Part shown: piece after piece, positions 8,392-15,759 of the stretch
How positions within the stretch are numbered: position 1 is the first letter of the stretch
Layout: each line of letters starts with the position of its first letter
Assembly: GCF_000633535.1 (NCBI RefSeq)
Contig: NZ_AYMR01000020.1
Span: forward strand, 1 to 64,000
Origin: Leifsonia aquatica H1aii
Lineage (GTDB): Bacteria; Actinomycetota; Actinomycetes; Actinomycetales; Microbacteriaceae
DNA: 64,000 bases
Direction of reading: 5' to 3'
Position numbers and translations under genes: made by a program
Notes under the pieces: generated by a model
The model's input: the letters and a program-made list of their open reading frames with translations, nothing else
What the model was told of the DNA's origin: nothing
Databases searched by the model: none

Positions 8392-8823
8392 ATGGTCGCA
8401 ACCGACGTCCACACACAGAAGAGCTCACGAGGACGCAGCGTCCCGAGGATCGTCTCGTCGATCCTTCTCGGCGTCGCCATGGGGATCGTTGCTTACTACC
8501 TCATCGCGGTGGCGGCGACGGCACAGATACCCGGCAACTTCACGATCAACCCGTTGGCTTTGGTCATGGTTGCCGTAGTTGGTGCTGGCGCTGTCGTCGC
8601 CAGCTGGAGGTGGCCAACGACGGGCCTCACCGCGGGAGTCCTTATCCTCCTCCTCGTGGGCCTCGCTGTTGCCGGCCGAATGGCGTGGTCATCATCCAGC
8701 GCGGACTGGCTGAATCCGTTCAACGCGGTAGCCTTCGGAGCGGCAAGCGGGTACCCGGCGCTGCTGGGTGCAGTGCTGACCACGGTGTCCGCGCTGCAAC
8801 TGCGATCTCGAAAGATCAGGTAG
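8392..8823 (+). CDS. Small four-helix membrane protein, element cargo
   Basis: A 143-aa integral membrane protein with a polar 18-residue N-terminus and about four hydrophobic helices (near 20-44, 54-70, 76-96, 118-136). It ends in a basic tail (RSRKIR). A strong AGGAGG lies just upstream of the ATG. It probably shares a transcript with the secreted protein before it and ends at the hairpin 8840-8893. No family recognised. It could process, export or confer protection against its neighbour's product, which is speculation from context. Confidence 0.7.
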   Translation: MVATDVHTQKSSRGRSVPRIVSSILLGVAMGIVAYYLIAVAATAQIPGNFTINPLALVMVAVVGAGAVVASWRWPTTGLTAGVLILLLVGLAVAGRMAWSSSSADWLNPFNAVAFGAASGYPALLGAVLTTVSALQLRSRKIR

Positions 8824-8839
8824 CTGAATTACAAGCAAG

Positions 8840-8893
8840 ACGCACCTGTGGCGTCTGTCCTGGCCTGATCCTCGCCGGACGTCACAGGTGCGT
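8840..8893 (+). terminator. Long hairpin terminator of the cargo gene pair
   Basis: ACGCACCTGTG at 8840-8850 pairs perfectly with CACAGGTGCGT at 8883-8893. The stem extends about 7 bp inward with two G-T pairs. It lies 17 bp after the membrane-protein stop. No long T-run follows. Confidence 0.7.
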
Positions 8894-9049
8894 TAATCGT
8901 GTCCTAGAGCATCTGCTGCAGTGATGTTGCGATCTGGGCCAGTCCGATCCTGACTGTGACCACTAAGGTCGCGATCTCAAAGTCAGTCACCCGTGAGGAT
9001 GAGCCGGGGCCGCGGCCCGTTAGAACCGGTGATGATGATCGGTATCCCG

Positions 9050-9719
9050 CGCAGAGCGGTCGCCGTGAAGGACCACCGAGTTGCCCGGAACGACGCTCGG
9101 GGCGTTGATCTCCCACGGAAGGAGAAGGCGCACACGTATCTTTCGCATGAGCAGGTCCACGCGTTTGCAAGCGAAGCCGGGCAGTGTTCTACGCTTGTAC
9201 GCACCCTCGCCTACCGGGCATTCGATGGGGCGAGGCGGCGGGGCTCCGAGTGAAGCACCTGACATGTTGCGCGCGGGCTCCATGTGGAGGACGATGCCGT
9301 GAACGTCGGAATTGAAGTCGTCGTTGGTGCGCCGGAGAGCCACAGGATGCGGTCGGGCACATTCCCGAAGTTCCTCGCGGAGGACCTCGCGCGACAGAGC
9401 GAAGGCAAGATTGCAGGAGCAGCTGGAATTCGGCGACGGACACACACATCACCACGCCCGACTGGGCAGGCGGTTGGTTTCACTACGCACGGAAGCCGTC
9501 GGGGCCGCCCGCTTCGCTCACGATCCACGACTTGTGGCACACCGCAGCGTCGCTCGCTATCGCGCCCGGAGCGAACGTGAAGGCAATCTAGCCATGGTCG
9601 GCCATGCCTCAACAGCGAGAACGCTCGACGTCTACGGGCACCTGTCCGATGACGACCTGGACGCCGTCTCCGCAGCCCCCGATGACGCTGTTGCGAAATC
9701 AGATGTGGACAAGAACTAG
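9050..9719 (+). pseudogene. Tyrosine recombinase (phage-type integrase) pseudogene
   Basis: Integrase sequence is readable only by switching frames. The first part gives AVKDHRVARNDARGVDLPRK and YLSHEQVHAFASEAG. A second frame gives GAPESHRMRS and FPKFLAEDLARQSEGK (from about 9290). A third gives GGWFHYARKPSGPPASLTIH, then DLWHTAASLAIAPGANVKAI, which stops at 9589-9591. The last gives AMVGHASTARTLDVYGHL to 9719. Conserved active-site boxes are recognisable, but the box II HxxR arginine is Trp (HDLWH). The last frame still carries the GH and the active-site Tyr (DVYGHL). At least three frameshifts and one stop make it non-functional. It reads towards the tRNA, as expected of the element's own integrase. 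Confidence 0.85.
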
Positions 9720-9792
9720 GCAAACGGGGTGAGGGGCTGGCTTGGAGCTGCTTTGATCCCAGTTTTTCAAGGGATTTGACGCCGTTGGGAGG

Positions 9793-9813
9793 GTGCCCCC
9801 AGTGGGACTCGAA
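9793..9813 (-). repeat. tRNA-side attachment-site copy
   Basis: The 21 bp at the 3' end of the tRNA gene, covering the T-arm 3' half, acceptor 3' strand and discriminator base, identical to 6857-6877. Recombination here keeps the tRNA gene intact. Confidence 0.8.
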
Positions 9814-9867
9814 CCCACACTGAGGCGATTTTAAGTCGCCTGCCTCTGCCAATTGGGCTATAGGGGC
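9794..9867 (-). tRNA. tRNA with anticodon UAA (Leu by anticodon), short variable loop
   Basis: A complete 74-nt cloverleaf on the minus strand. The acceptor GCCCCTA pairs with TGGGGGC, with A73 and no encoded CCA (CCC follows). The D-arm contains GG in its loop. The anticodon stem GGCGA/TCGCC encloses loop CTTAAAA, giving anticodon UAA for codon UUA. The variable loop is only TCAGT, and the T-arm is GTGGG-TTCGAGT-CCCAC. By anticodon and A73 this is tRNA-Leu, but bacterial tRNA-Leu normally has a long variable arm, so its class I form is odd. It is the integration site of the adjacent element. Confidence 0.88.
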
Positions 9868-9925
9868 CCGGCGACCATCGTAGCGAGCGCCGCGCGGGCG
9901 GCGGGGCTACGGGAGAGGGGTGGCG

Positions 9926-10033
9926 TTACTTGCCGCGGTACGGCGACTTGACCATCTGCACGATGGCCGCGAGCGCGGTCACGCCGCCGACGAGGACGAC
10001 GAGCGAGATGATTCCGATGAGAACGCCTGACAT
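9926..10033 (-). CDS. Short single-helix membrane protein
   Basis: A 35-codon frame starting MSGVLIGIISLVVLVGG, with one strongly hydrophobic helix followed by a basic tail (KSPYRGK). It lies 58 bp upstream of the tRNA on the same strand. No clear ribosome site is visible. The composition fits a small membrane peptide, but length alone makes it uncertain and I recognise no family. Confidence 0.45.
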   Translation of the reverse strand: MSGVLIGIISLVVLVGGVTALAAIVQMVKSPYRGK

Positions 10034-10094
10034 ACGCACAACGGTACACCTCGTGGGCCTTGCCAGCGGCACACCGGCGGGGGAGGGTGGGCGC

Positions 10095-10466
10095 ATGATC
10101 CGGATCGGCTCGGTGGTGTGGGGTGTGCGGGATGTGCAGCGCGGGATCGCGTTCTGGTCGGCGGTGCTCGGCTACGAGCCCGTGTATGAGCCGGACACCG
10201 ATTGGGCGCTGCTCGCTCCCGTGTCGGGGCACGGCCCGCGGCTGGCGCTCAAAGAGGTCGGCGCCGAGACCAACCGGGCCCCGCACCACCACCTCGACCT
10301 CTATGCGGACGATCAGGCGGCGGAGGTCGCCCGGCTGATCGGGCTCGGCGCGGCGGAGGTGGAATGGGACTACGAGGACGGCGCCGACTACGTCGTTCTC
10401 GCCGACCCCGACGGCAACCGGTTCTGCGTGGTCGCGGCCGGCCCGGCGGCCAGGGAACCCGACTGA
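10095..10466 (+). CDS. VOC family protein (glyoxalase-like)
   Basis: A 123-aa single-domain member of the vicinal oxygen chelate superfamily. It shows the paired beta-alpha-beta-beta-beta modules: IRIGSVVWGVRDVQRGIAFW at the N-terminus and a second module ending DYVVLADPDGNRFCVV, the usual C-terminal VOC signature. Possible metal ligands are a His in the HHHLDLYAD stretch and a Glu/Asp near the end. It could be a glyoxalase, dioxygenase or resistance protein; the substrate cannot be told. The ATG at 10095 is preferred because the VOC fold starts there. Confidence 0.8.
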   Translation: MIRIGSVVWGVRDVQRGIAFWSAVLGYEPVYEPDTDWALLAPVSGHGPRLALKEVGAETNRAPHHHLDLYADDQAAEVARLIGLGAAEVEWDYEDGADYVVLADPDGNRFCVVAAGPAAREPD

Positions 10467-10673
10467 ACCGTCCTCGCGCCCCCGGCGCGCCCGGGCCGGA
10501 CGAAAGCGTTGTGAGAGGTCCTTCAGGGCCTACATAGCTCACATTCACGTCGGCATCGCACACTGTTCTCGGCACCCTTTCTGGTGAGGTGTCCTCCCCC
10601 GGCCGAGGCTCGCGATCCCCCGATACCTGCCTCGGCCGGGTTCTCTTCGTCCGGTCCCGGATAGGCTCGACGG

Positions 10674-11045
10674 GTGACCTCCGACCGGTGCCCGTGCCTG
10701 AGCGGCCAGACGTACGACGAGTGCTGCGGGCCCCTGCATCGCGGTGAGCCCGCCCCCACCGCGGAGCGGCTGATGCGGTCGCGGTTCAGTGCGTTCGCCC
10801 GCGGCGACGCGGACTACCTGCTGCGCAGCTGGCACCCCTCCACCCGGCCCGCCGCGCTCGATCTCGACGACGGCCTGCGCTGGTACCGGCTCGACATCCT
10901 CCGCACCCAGCGAGGAGGGCCGTTCGACCGGGAGGGCGTCGTCGAGTTCCGCGCGTTCCACCGCGGTGCGGAGCGCGGCGAGCTGCACGAGACCTCCCGC
11001 TTCGTCAAGGACGCCCGGGACTGGTTCTACGTGGAGGCGCTCTAG
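10674..11045 (+). CDS. YchJ family protein (SEC-C type zinc motif)
   Basis: A 123-aa YchJ-type protein. The N-terminus CPCLSGQTYDECCGPLH is a SEC-C-like zinc-binding motif, followed by AERLMRSRFSAFARGDADYL and a small NTF2-like domain ending HETSRFVKDARDWFYVEA. The GTG start at 10674 lies 6 nt after TAGGCT (10662-10667) with no ribosome site, a typical leaderless arrangement. It is followed after 1 bp by the hemerythrin-like gene, so the two are likely co-transcribed. Function of the family is not established. Confidence 0.87.
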   Translation: MTSDRCPCLSGQTYDECCGPLHRGEPAPTAERLMRSRFSAFARGDADYLLRSWHPSTRPAALDLDDGLRWYRLDILRTQRGGPFDREGVVEFRAFHRGAERGELHETSRFVKDARDWFYVEAL

Positions 11046-11046
11046 G

Positions 11047-11517
11047 GTGCACGGTGGGGAGACGACCCGGCTGATCGCCTGGAGCGACGAACTGCGGAGT
11101 GTGCACACCCGGCTCCGGGACGCGCTGTCCGTCGTGCGACGCGCGCTCGAGGCGGGGGAGTCCGCACGGGTCGCGAGCCGGGACCTGCTCCTCTACTGCC
11201 ACGGCTTCTGCTCGGCGCTCACCGGGCATCACGAAGGCGAGGATTGCGCGCTCTTCCCGGCGATCGAGGCCGCCCACCCGGAGCTCCGGGACACGCTGGT
11301 GCAGCTGTCGCACGATCACACGATGATCGCCCACCTCATCGGAGGCCTGCAGTCCGCCGTCGACGCGGCTGCGGCCCCCGAGGAACTGGAGCGGCACGTC
11401 GTCGGCATCGCGGCGATCATGGAGAACCACTTCCGCTTCGAGGAGCGCCGCCTTCTCACCGTGCTGGAGACGCTCGCGTTCGACGCCGACCCGGGTCGGG
11501 TGCTCGGGCCGCTCTAG
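11047..11517 (+). CDS. Hemerythrin HHE domain-containing protein
   Basis: A 156-aa four-helix bundle with the hemerythrin-like ligand pattern: SVHTRL in helix A, LTGHHEGEDCALFP in helix B, LSHDHTMIAHLI in helix C and ENHFRFEERRLL in helix D. These His/Glu residues would coordinate a di-iron centre binding oxygen or reactive species. The GTG at 11047 directly follows the YchJ stop. A longer frame exists upstream but runs inside YchJ. It converges with the Ig-like protein gene with only 22 bp between stops. Confidence 0.85.
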   Translation: MHGGETTRLIAWSDELRSVHTRLRDALSVVRRALEAGESARVASRDLLLYCHGFCSALTGHHEGEDCALFPAIEAAHPELRDTLVQLSHDHTMIAHLIGGLQSAVDAAAAPEELERHVVGIAAIMENHFRFEERRLLTVLETLAFDADPGRVLGPL

Positions 11518-11539
11518 GTGCTCCTCCCGGGGACGACTG

Positions 11540-13735
11540 CTAGCGGGCGGGTTCCACGTAGCGCTGCCAGAGCCACACCGACAGGCTGAGCACCGCGAAG
11601 ACCAGGGCGGCGATGGTCGCGACGATGAGGCCGCTTCCGGCCTCGACGAGGGAGGCGACCGGGAGGAGCAGGGCGAACAGCAGGGTGTAGACGACGAGGC
11701 TCATGCCGGTCCACAGCAGGCGGCTCCACTGGAAGATCGCCCGGCCGGCCAGACCACCCACCGGCAGCAGTGCGATGGCGCTGGAGCCGATGCCGACCTG
11801 GGCCAGGGCGTTGGCGCCCTCCAGCAGGAAGGCCGACACCCCGCCGGTCGGCGCGGGCAGGATCCCGGTGAGCAGCCAGGCGAGCACGCCGAGCGCGGCC
11901 GTGGCGGAGATCTGGACGGCCGCGATGCGCCCGCGGACGATCCGGCCCAGCTCCGGGGCGATGGTCACCCCGAGCACCAGGCCGAAGAGCAGGGCGGGCT
12001 CGAGACCGAAGAGACGCGATCCGAGCGCGGCGACCGCCACCAGCACGAGCAGGCCCGGCCTGACCGCGACGGGAGGCACAGGACGGCGGAGCTGCCGAGC
12101 GAGGCCACGGGCGGCGAGCACCCAGACGGCGTTGACCAGGGCGATCGCGACCACCACGGCGACGAGCAGCCGCAGGTACGCGCCCGGATCGGTGATGGAG
12201 GTCGACAGCGTCACCAGCGCGGCGGCGATGACCCCGGTGAGCGGCGCCAGCCAGCCCGGGCGCGACGGTCGGGTCGTCGTCGCCGCGGTCTCCCCGGCGC
12301 GGCCGCCGAGCAGGGCATCCGCCTCGCCGAGCTCGGTCCGCGAACGATTGCGACCGAAGATCGAGCCGCGCTCCCGCGGGACCGCGCCCTCGGCCGCGCG
12401 GGCCGCCCGACCCCGGGCGATCGTCGCGGCGAGCAGTCGGGCGGGCAGAGCGAGCAGGAGGAGCGCGGCCAGCGCGAGCAGCGCGGAGCGCAGCCAGCCG
12501 GGGAACGCCTCGGCCGAGACGACGGGCGCGGATGCCGTGCTGAACGGCGTCTCGATCCATCCTTTCGTCCCGGGGTGCTGCTGCCCGGCGGAGGGTGGCG
12601 CGGGAGAGGCGGCGCCCGGCGGAACCGTCGGTGTCGGCGTGGGGGTGGGCGTCGCGGTCGGGCTCGGCTTCGGCGAGCGTGTGGCCGGGGGGACCGCCGC
12701 CGTGCCGGCACCCGCGACGGTGACCGCGACCGTGTTGCTGCCGGCGCTGATGTTGCCCGCGGCGTCGCGTTGCAGTGCGGTGATCAGGAAGCCGCCGTCG
12801 GCCAGGGTCCCGGTGCACGCCCACGCGCTCCCGGCGACCGTGGCCGTGCAGGCGACGGTGGCGCCCGCCGAGGTGTTCGCGTACACCGTGACGACGCCGC
12901 CGTCCTCTCCGGTGCCGGTGAAGCTCATCGGTTCCCCACTGTTCACCGTGCTCCCGGGGGCGGGGGAGGTGATCGTCGGCGCGGGCGGCGCGACCGTGTC
13001 GACCAGGATGGTCGCCGGCGCGCTCGCCGCACTCCGGGTGGGGGAGAACGGCGCGACCTGGGTGGCCGTCACCGTGTGGCGGCCGTCCGGGATGGACCCG
13101 GTCAGCACGCACCCCCACGCGCCGGTGGAGTCGGCTGGGAACTGGCAGGTGGCCCCCGAGTCGGAGGTGACCGTGACGCGCGCGCCGGGGTAGGCGGTTC
13201 CGTGCACACCGCCGCCGGTCGCGCCGCCGTCCGAGAGGATCACCGGCGGCGACAGGACGGCGACGTGCGTCGTCGCCGACTGGCCGGTCGCGGCGGATTC
13301 GGCGCGCACGGTGACGTTCGGCCCGTCGGGCAGGGCACGGAGGTCGCAGGAGAACCGGCCGGAGGCGTCCACGGTCGCCGTGCAGCGGTTGGCGGCCGAA
13401 CCGGCGGCTCCGGCGGAGACCGCGATGGTGTCTCCGGGATCGCCGCCGCCCTGGATCGTGAGGGGGAAGCGGGTGACGAGGTCGTCTCCCGGCTCATCGA
13501 GCGTGAGCGGTGACGGGGTGGGGGTCGGGGTCCCCGACGAGGGGAGGGCGCTCGACGGGTGGTCGGGGGAGGGGGTGCCGTCCGGGGCGGCGGACGCGGG
13601 AGCGGCGAGAGCGAGCACACCGGCGGAGGCGAGGAGCAGGGCGGACACGGCCAGGGACGCGAGCGCGCGACGGCGCGGTCCTGTCGCCCCCCGCGACCGG
13701 ACTGGAGGAGAAATGTCCGAGAAGTGCACCTGCAT
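11540..13735 (-). CDS. Large secreted/membrane protein with Ig-like repeats and polytopic C-terminus
   Basis: A 731-aa envelope protein. An N-terminal signal segment (about 25-50, ending APASAAP) is followed by three or so bacterial Ig-like beta-sandwich repeats (about 75-345) with recurring patterns such as GxxVTVxxxSGATC and SPAPGSTVNSGEPMSFTGTG. A Pro/Thr/Ser-rich linker (345-395) leads to about seven membrane helices (400-725), including FGLEPALLFGLVLGVTI. The layout suggests extracellular adhesive or sensing domains carried on a polytopic membrane domain. I know of actinobacterial homologues but no assigned function. The true start may lie slightly inside the frame. Confidence 0.7.
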   Translation of the reverse strand: MQVHFSDISPPVRSRGATGPRRRALASLAVSALLLASAGVLALAAPASAAPDGTPSPDHPSSALPSSGTPTPTPSPLTLDEPGDDLVTRFPLTIQGGGDPGDTIAVSAGAAGSAANRCTATVDASGRFSCDLRALPDGPNVTVRAESAATGQSATTHVAVLSPPVILSDGGATGGGVHGTAYPGARVTVTSDSGATCQFPADSTGAWGCVLTGSIPDGRHTVTATQVAPFSPTRSAASAPATILVDTVAPPAPTITSPAPGSTVNSGEPMSFTGTGEDGGVVTVYANTSAGATVACTATVAGSAWACTGTLADGGFLITALQRDAAGNISAGSNTVAVTVAGAGTAAVPPATRSPKPSPTATPTPTPTPTVPPGAASPAPPSAGQQHPGTKGWIETPFSTASAPVVSAEAFPGWLRSALLALAALLLLALPARLLAATIARGRAARAAEGAVPRERGSIFGRNRSRTELGEADALLGGRAGETAATTTRPSRPGWLAPLTGVIAAALVTLSTSITDPGAYLRLLVAVVVAIALVNAVWVLAARGLARQLRRPVPPVAVRPGLLVLVAVAALGSRLFGLEPALLFGLVLGVTIAPELGRIVRGRIAAVQISATAALGVLAWLLTGILPAPTGGVSAFLLEGANALAQVGIGSSAIALLPVGGLAGRAIFQWSRLLWTGMSLVVYTLLFALLLPVASLVEAGSGLIVATIAALVFAVLSLSVWLWQRYVEPAR

Positions 13736-13824
13736 TCCACCCCATTCCAGGGGGAGTGCGAGGCCAAGTCAAACCACCGGGCCGGATTTGGGGCATACTG
13801 ACATCTGGGTCAACCGTCCCACTT

Positions 13825-13844
13825 TCTCGCGCATCGGCGCGAGA
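13825..13844. promoter_or_regulatory. Probable TetR operator
   Basis: TCTCGCGC-ATCG-GCGCGAGA, a perfect palindrome with 8-bp arms, ends 20 bp before the TetR start. Size and position fit autoregulation of the operon by its first gene. Confidence 0.65.
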
Positions 13845-13864
13845 GACATCCCGAGGAGACTCCG

Positions 13865-14503
13865 ATGACGCGCATTCCACCCGCAGCTCGTCGCACCGCC
13901 CTCATCCAGGCCGCCTTCCGGATCGTCGCCCGCGACGGCGTCTCCGCCGCCACCACCCGGCGCATCGTCGCCGAGGCGGGAATGCCGCTGGCGAGCTTCC
14001 ACTATGTGTTCTCGTCGCGGGACGAGCTGATGGCCGAGCTGGTCGACAGCGCGGTGGCCGGGGAGCAGTCCGACCTCGCTCCCGCCTTCGACCCGCCTCC
14101 CACGGACCTGCGCGGCGCGATCCGCAGCGGGCTCGAGCACTACTTCGAGGGCGTGCGCGCCGACCCGGACCGGGAGAAGGCGATGTTCGAGCTGACCCAG
14201 TGGGCGCTGCGGGAGCCCGGCTTCGCGCCGCTCGCACAGCGGCAGTACGAGCGCTACTACGAGGTCGCCGAACGCGCCGCCGCCGACGCCGCCCGGTTGA
14301 CCGGCAGCACCTGGAGCCTGTCACTGCCCGAGGTCGCCCGGCTGCTGGTCACCCTGACCGACGGCCTCACCGTCGCGTGGCTCGCCACGCGCGACGACCG
14401 CGCCGCCGCCGCGACCATCGACTTCGCCGCCGAGGCCCTCGCCGCGCTCGCGGCGCCCGCGTCACCCTCCCCCTCCCTCCTCCCGAACGCAGGTGCCCGA
14501 TGA
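13865..14503 (+). CDS. TetR family transcriptional regulator
   Basis: A 212-aa regulator with an N-terminal helix-turn-helix (ALIQAAFRIVARDGVSAATT, then RIVAEAGMPLASFHYVF at about 33-49) and an all-helical ligand domain. GAGGAG precedes the ATG. Its stop overlaps the MFS start (ATGA). It heads a four-gene coupled operon and has a palindrome just upstream, so it probably senses a substrate of the operon and represses it. Confidence 0.9.
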   Translation: MTRIPPAARRTALIQAAFRIVARDGVSAATTRRIVAEAGMPLASFHYVFSSRDELMAELVDSAVAGEQSDLAPAFDPPPTDLRGAIRSGLEHYFEGVRADPDREKAMFELTQWALREPGFAPLAQRQYERYYEVAERAAADAARLTGSTWSLSLPEVARLLVTLTDGLTVAWLATRDDRAAAATIDFAAEALAALAAPASPSPSLLPNAGAR

Positions 14504-15759
14504 CCGACACGACATCCACCCCGGCGGTCTTCGCCGAACCCACCCGCCGCATCCCCGGGCGCTGGATCGCGTTCTTCGCGATCGCCTGGCTCGGAGTGTG
14601 GATGGCGCAGCTCGCGCCGATCCAGAAGCTGCTGCCCGATCAGGTGCAGACGCAGCTGCACACCACCTACTGGGTCGACAACGTCGTCGTCTTCGGGGTG
14701 ATCTCGGGCATCTCGGGGGTGTGCGCGATCATCGCCTATCCGCTGACCGGAGCCCTCTCCGATCGCACGACCAGCCGGTTCGGCCGGAGGCGCCCCTGGA
14801 TCGCCGCCGGGGCCGTGCTCTTCGCCGCCTCCCTGCTCCTGCTCGGGCTGCAGACCACGATCGTCGGCATCGGCGTCTTCTGGTCGCTCGCCCTCACCGG
14901 CTTCTGCGTGCTGACCGCGGCGCTCACGGCGACGATCAGCGACCAGGTGCCGGTCGCGCAGCGCGGCTACGTCTCGGGCTGGATCAGCGCACCGCAGGCC
15001 ATCGGCATCATCCTCGGCGTCTCGCTCGTGACCTACGTGTTCGTGGGCGCCGTCGTCGGCTACGCCGCCATGGCCGTGCTGCTGCTCGTCCTGGTCCTGC
15101 CGTTCCTCTTCCTGCCGGACGCGGTGCTGCCGAAGGAGCTGCGGCAGCCGATGACGGCTCGCAGTCTCATCGAGGGCCTCTGGATCAGCCCGCGCGAGCA
15201 CCCCGACTTCGGCTGGACGCTGCTGAGCCGCATCCTGGTCAACTTCGGCAACGCGTTCGGGACGTCGCTGCTGCTCTACTTCCTGGAGTTCGGACTGAAG
15301 GATCCGGACGCCGACGACGACCTGCTCATCCTGATCCTGATCTACATGGTGTTCGTCATCATCGCCTCGCTCGTCTTCGGCCGGCTCTCGGACAAGCTGG
15401 GCCGCCGCAAGGCGTTCGTCTTCCTGTCCTCGGCGATCCAGGGGGTCGCCGCGCTGCTGCTGGCCTTCGTCCCGGAGCTCACCGCCGCCATGATCGCGGC
15501 CGGCCTCCTCGGTCTCGGATACGGCTGCTTCCTCTCCGTCGACCAGGCGCTCGCCACCCAGGTGCTGCCGGATCCGGAGAGCCGCGGCAAAGACCTCGGC
15601 ATCATGAACATCGCGACCGCCGTTCCGCAGGCCATGGCGCCGCTGCTGGGCGCGGGCATCGTCGCCGCACTCGGCGGGTTCATGGGCCTCTTCCTCCTGT
15701 CCGGATTGTTCGCGTTCGCGGGTGCTCTCGCGGTCGCCCGAGTGAAAGCCGTGCGTTGA
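14500..15759 (+). CDS. MFS transporter, GPH/SLC45-like
   Basis: A 419-aa transporter with 12 predicted helices. The loop between TM2 and TM3 reads SDRTTSRFGRRRPW (87-100), a hallmark of sugar-type facilitators related to GPH and SLC45. RLSDKLGRRKAFV in the second half is the matching motif. Start overlaps the TetR stop and its TGA overlaps the next ATG (TGATG), so expression is coupled. Given the downstream sugar-lactone oxidase and PLP enzyme, it probably imports a sugar or sugar-acid derivative, which is an inference. Confidence 0.87.
   Translation: MTDTTSTPAVFAEPTRRIPGRWIAFFAIAWLGVWMAQLAPIQKLLPDQVQTQLHTTYWVDNVVVFGVISGISGVCAIIAYPLTGALSDRTTSRFGRRRPWIAAGAVLFAASLLLLGLQTTIVGIGVFWSLALTGFCVLTAALTATISDQVPVAQRGYVSGWISAPQAIGIILGVSLVTYVFVGAVVGYAAMAVLLLVLVLPFLFLPDAVLPKELRQPMTARSLIEGLWISPREHPDFGWTLLSRILVNFGNAFGTSLLLYFLEFGLKDPDADDDLLILILIYMVFVIIASLVFGRLSDKLGRRKAFVFLSSAIQGVAALLLAFVPELTAAMIAAGLLGLGYGCFLSVDQALATQVLPDPESRGKDLGIMNIATAVPQAMAPLLGAGIVAALGGFMGLFLLSGLFAFAGALAVARVKAVR

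Larger units (their letters stand above)
6857..9813. mobile_element. Decayed integrative element in a tRNA gene, bounded by a 21-bp direct repeat
   Basis: The last 21 bp of the tRNA gene region (9793-9813) recur exactly at 6857-6877, with partial match for a few bases more. Between them are about 2.9 kb of visibly lower GC, a tyrosine-recombinase pseudogene reading towards the tRNA, and two accessory genes with a terminator. This is the classic layout of an element integrated by site-specific recombination at a tRNA 3' end. The integrase is broken by several frameshifts, so the element is probably no longer mobile on its own. Confidence 0.8.

Noticed and set aside
10500-10560. Possible small RNA or attenuator before the YchJ gene
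   Set aside because: The partial pairing GTGAG...CTCAC is interrupted and lacks a terminator; no further support.
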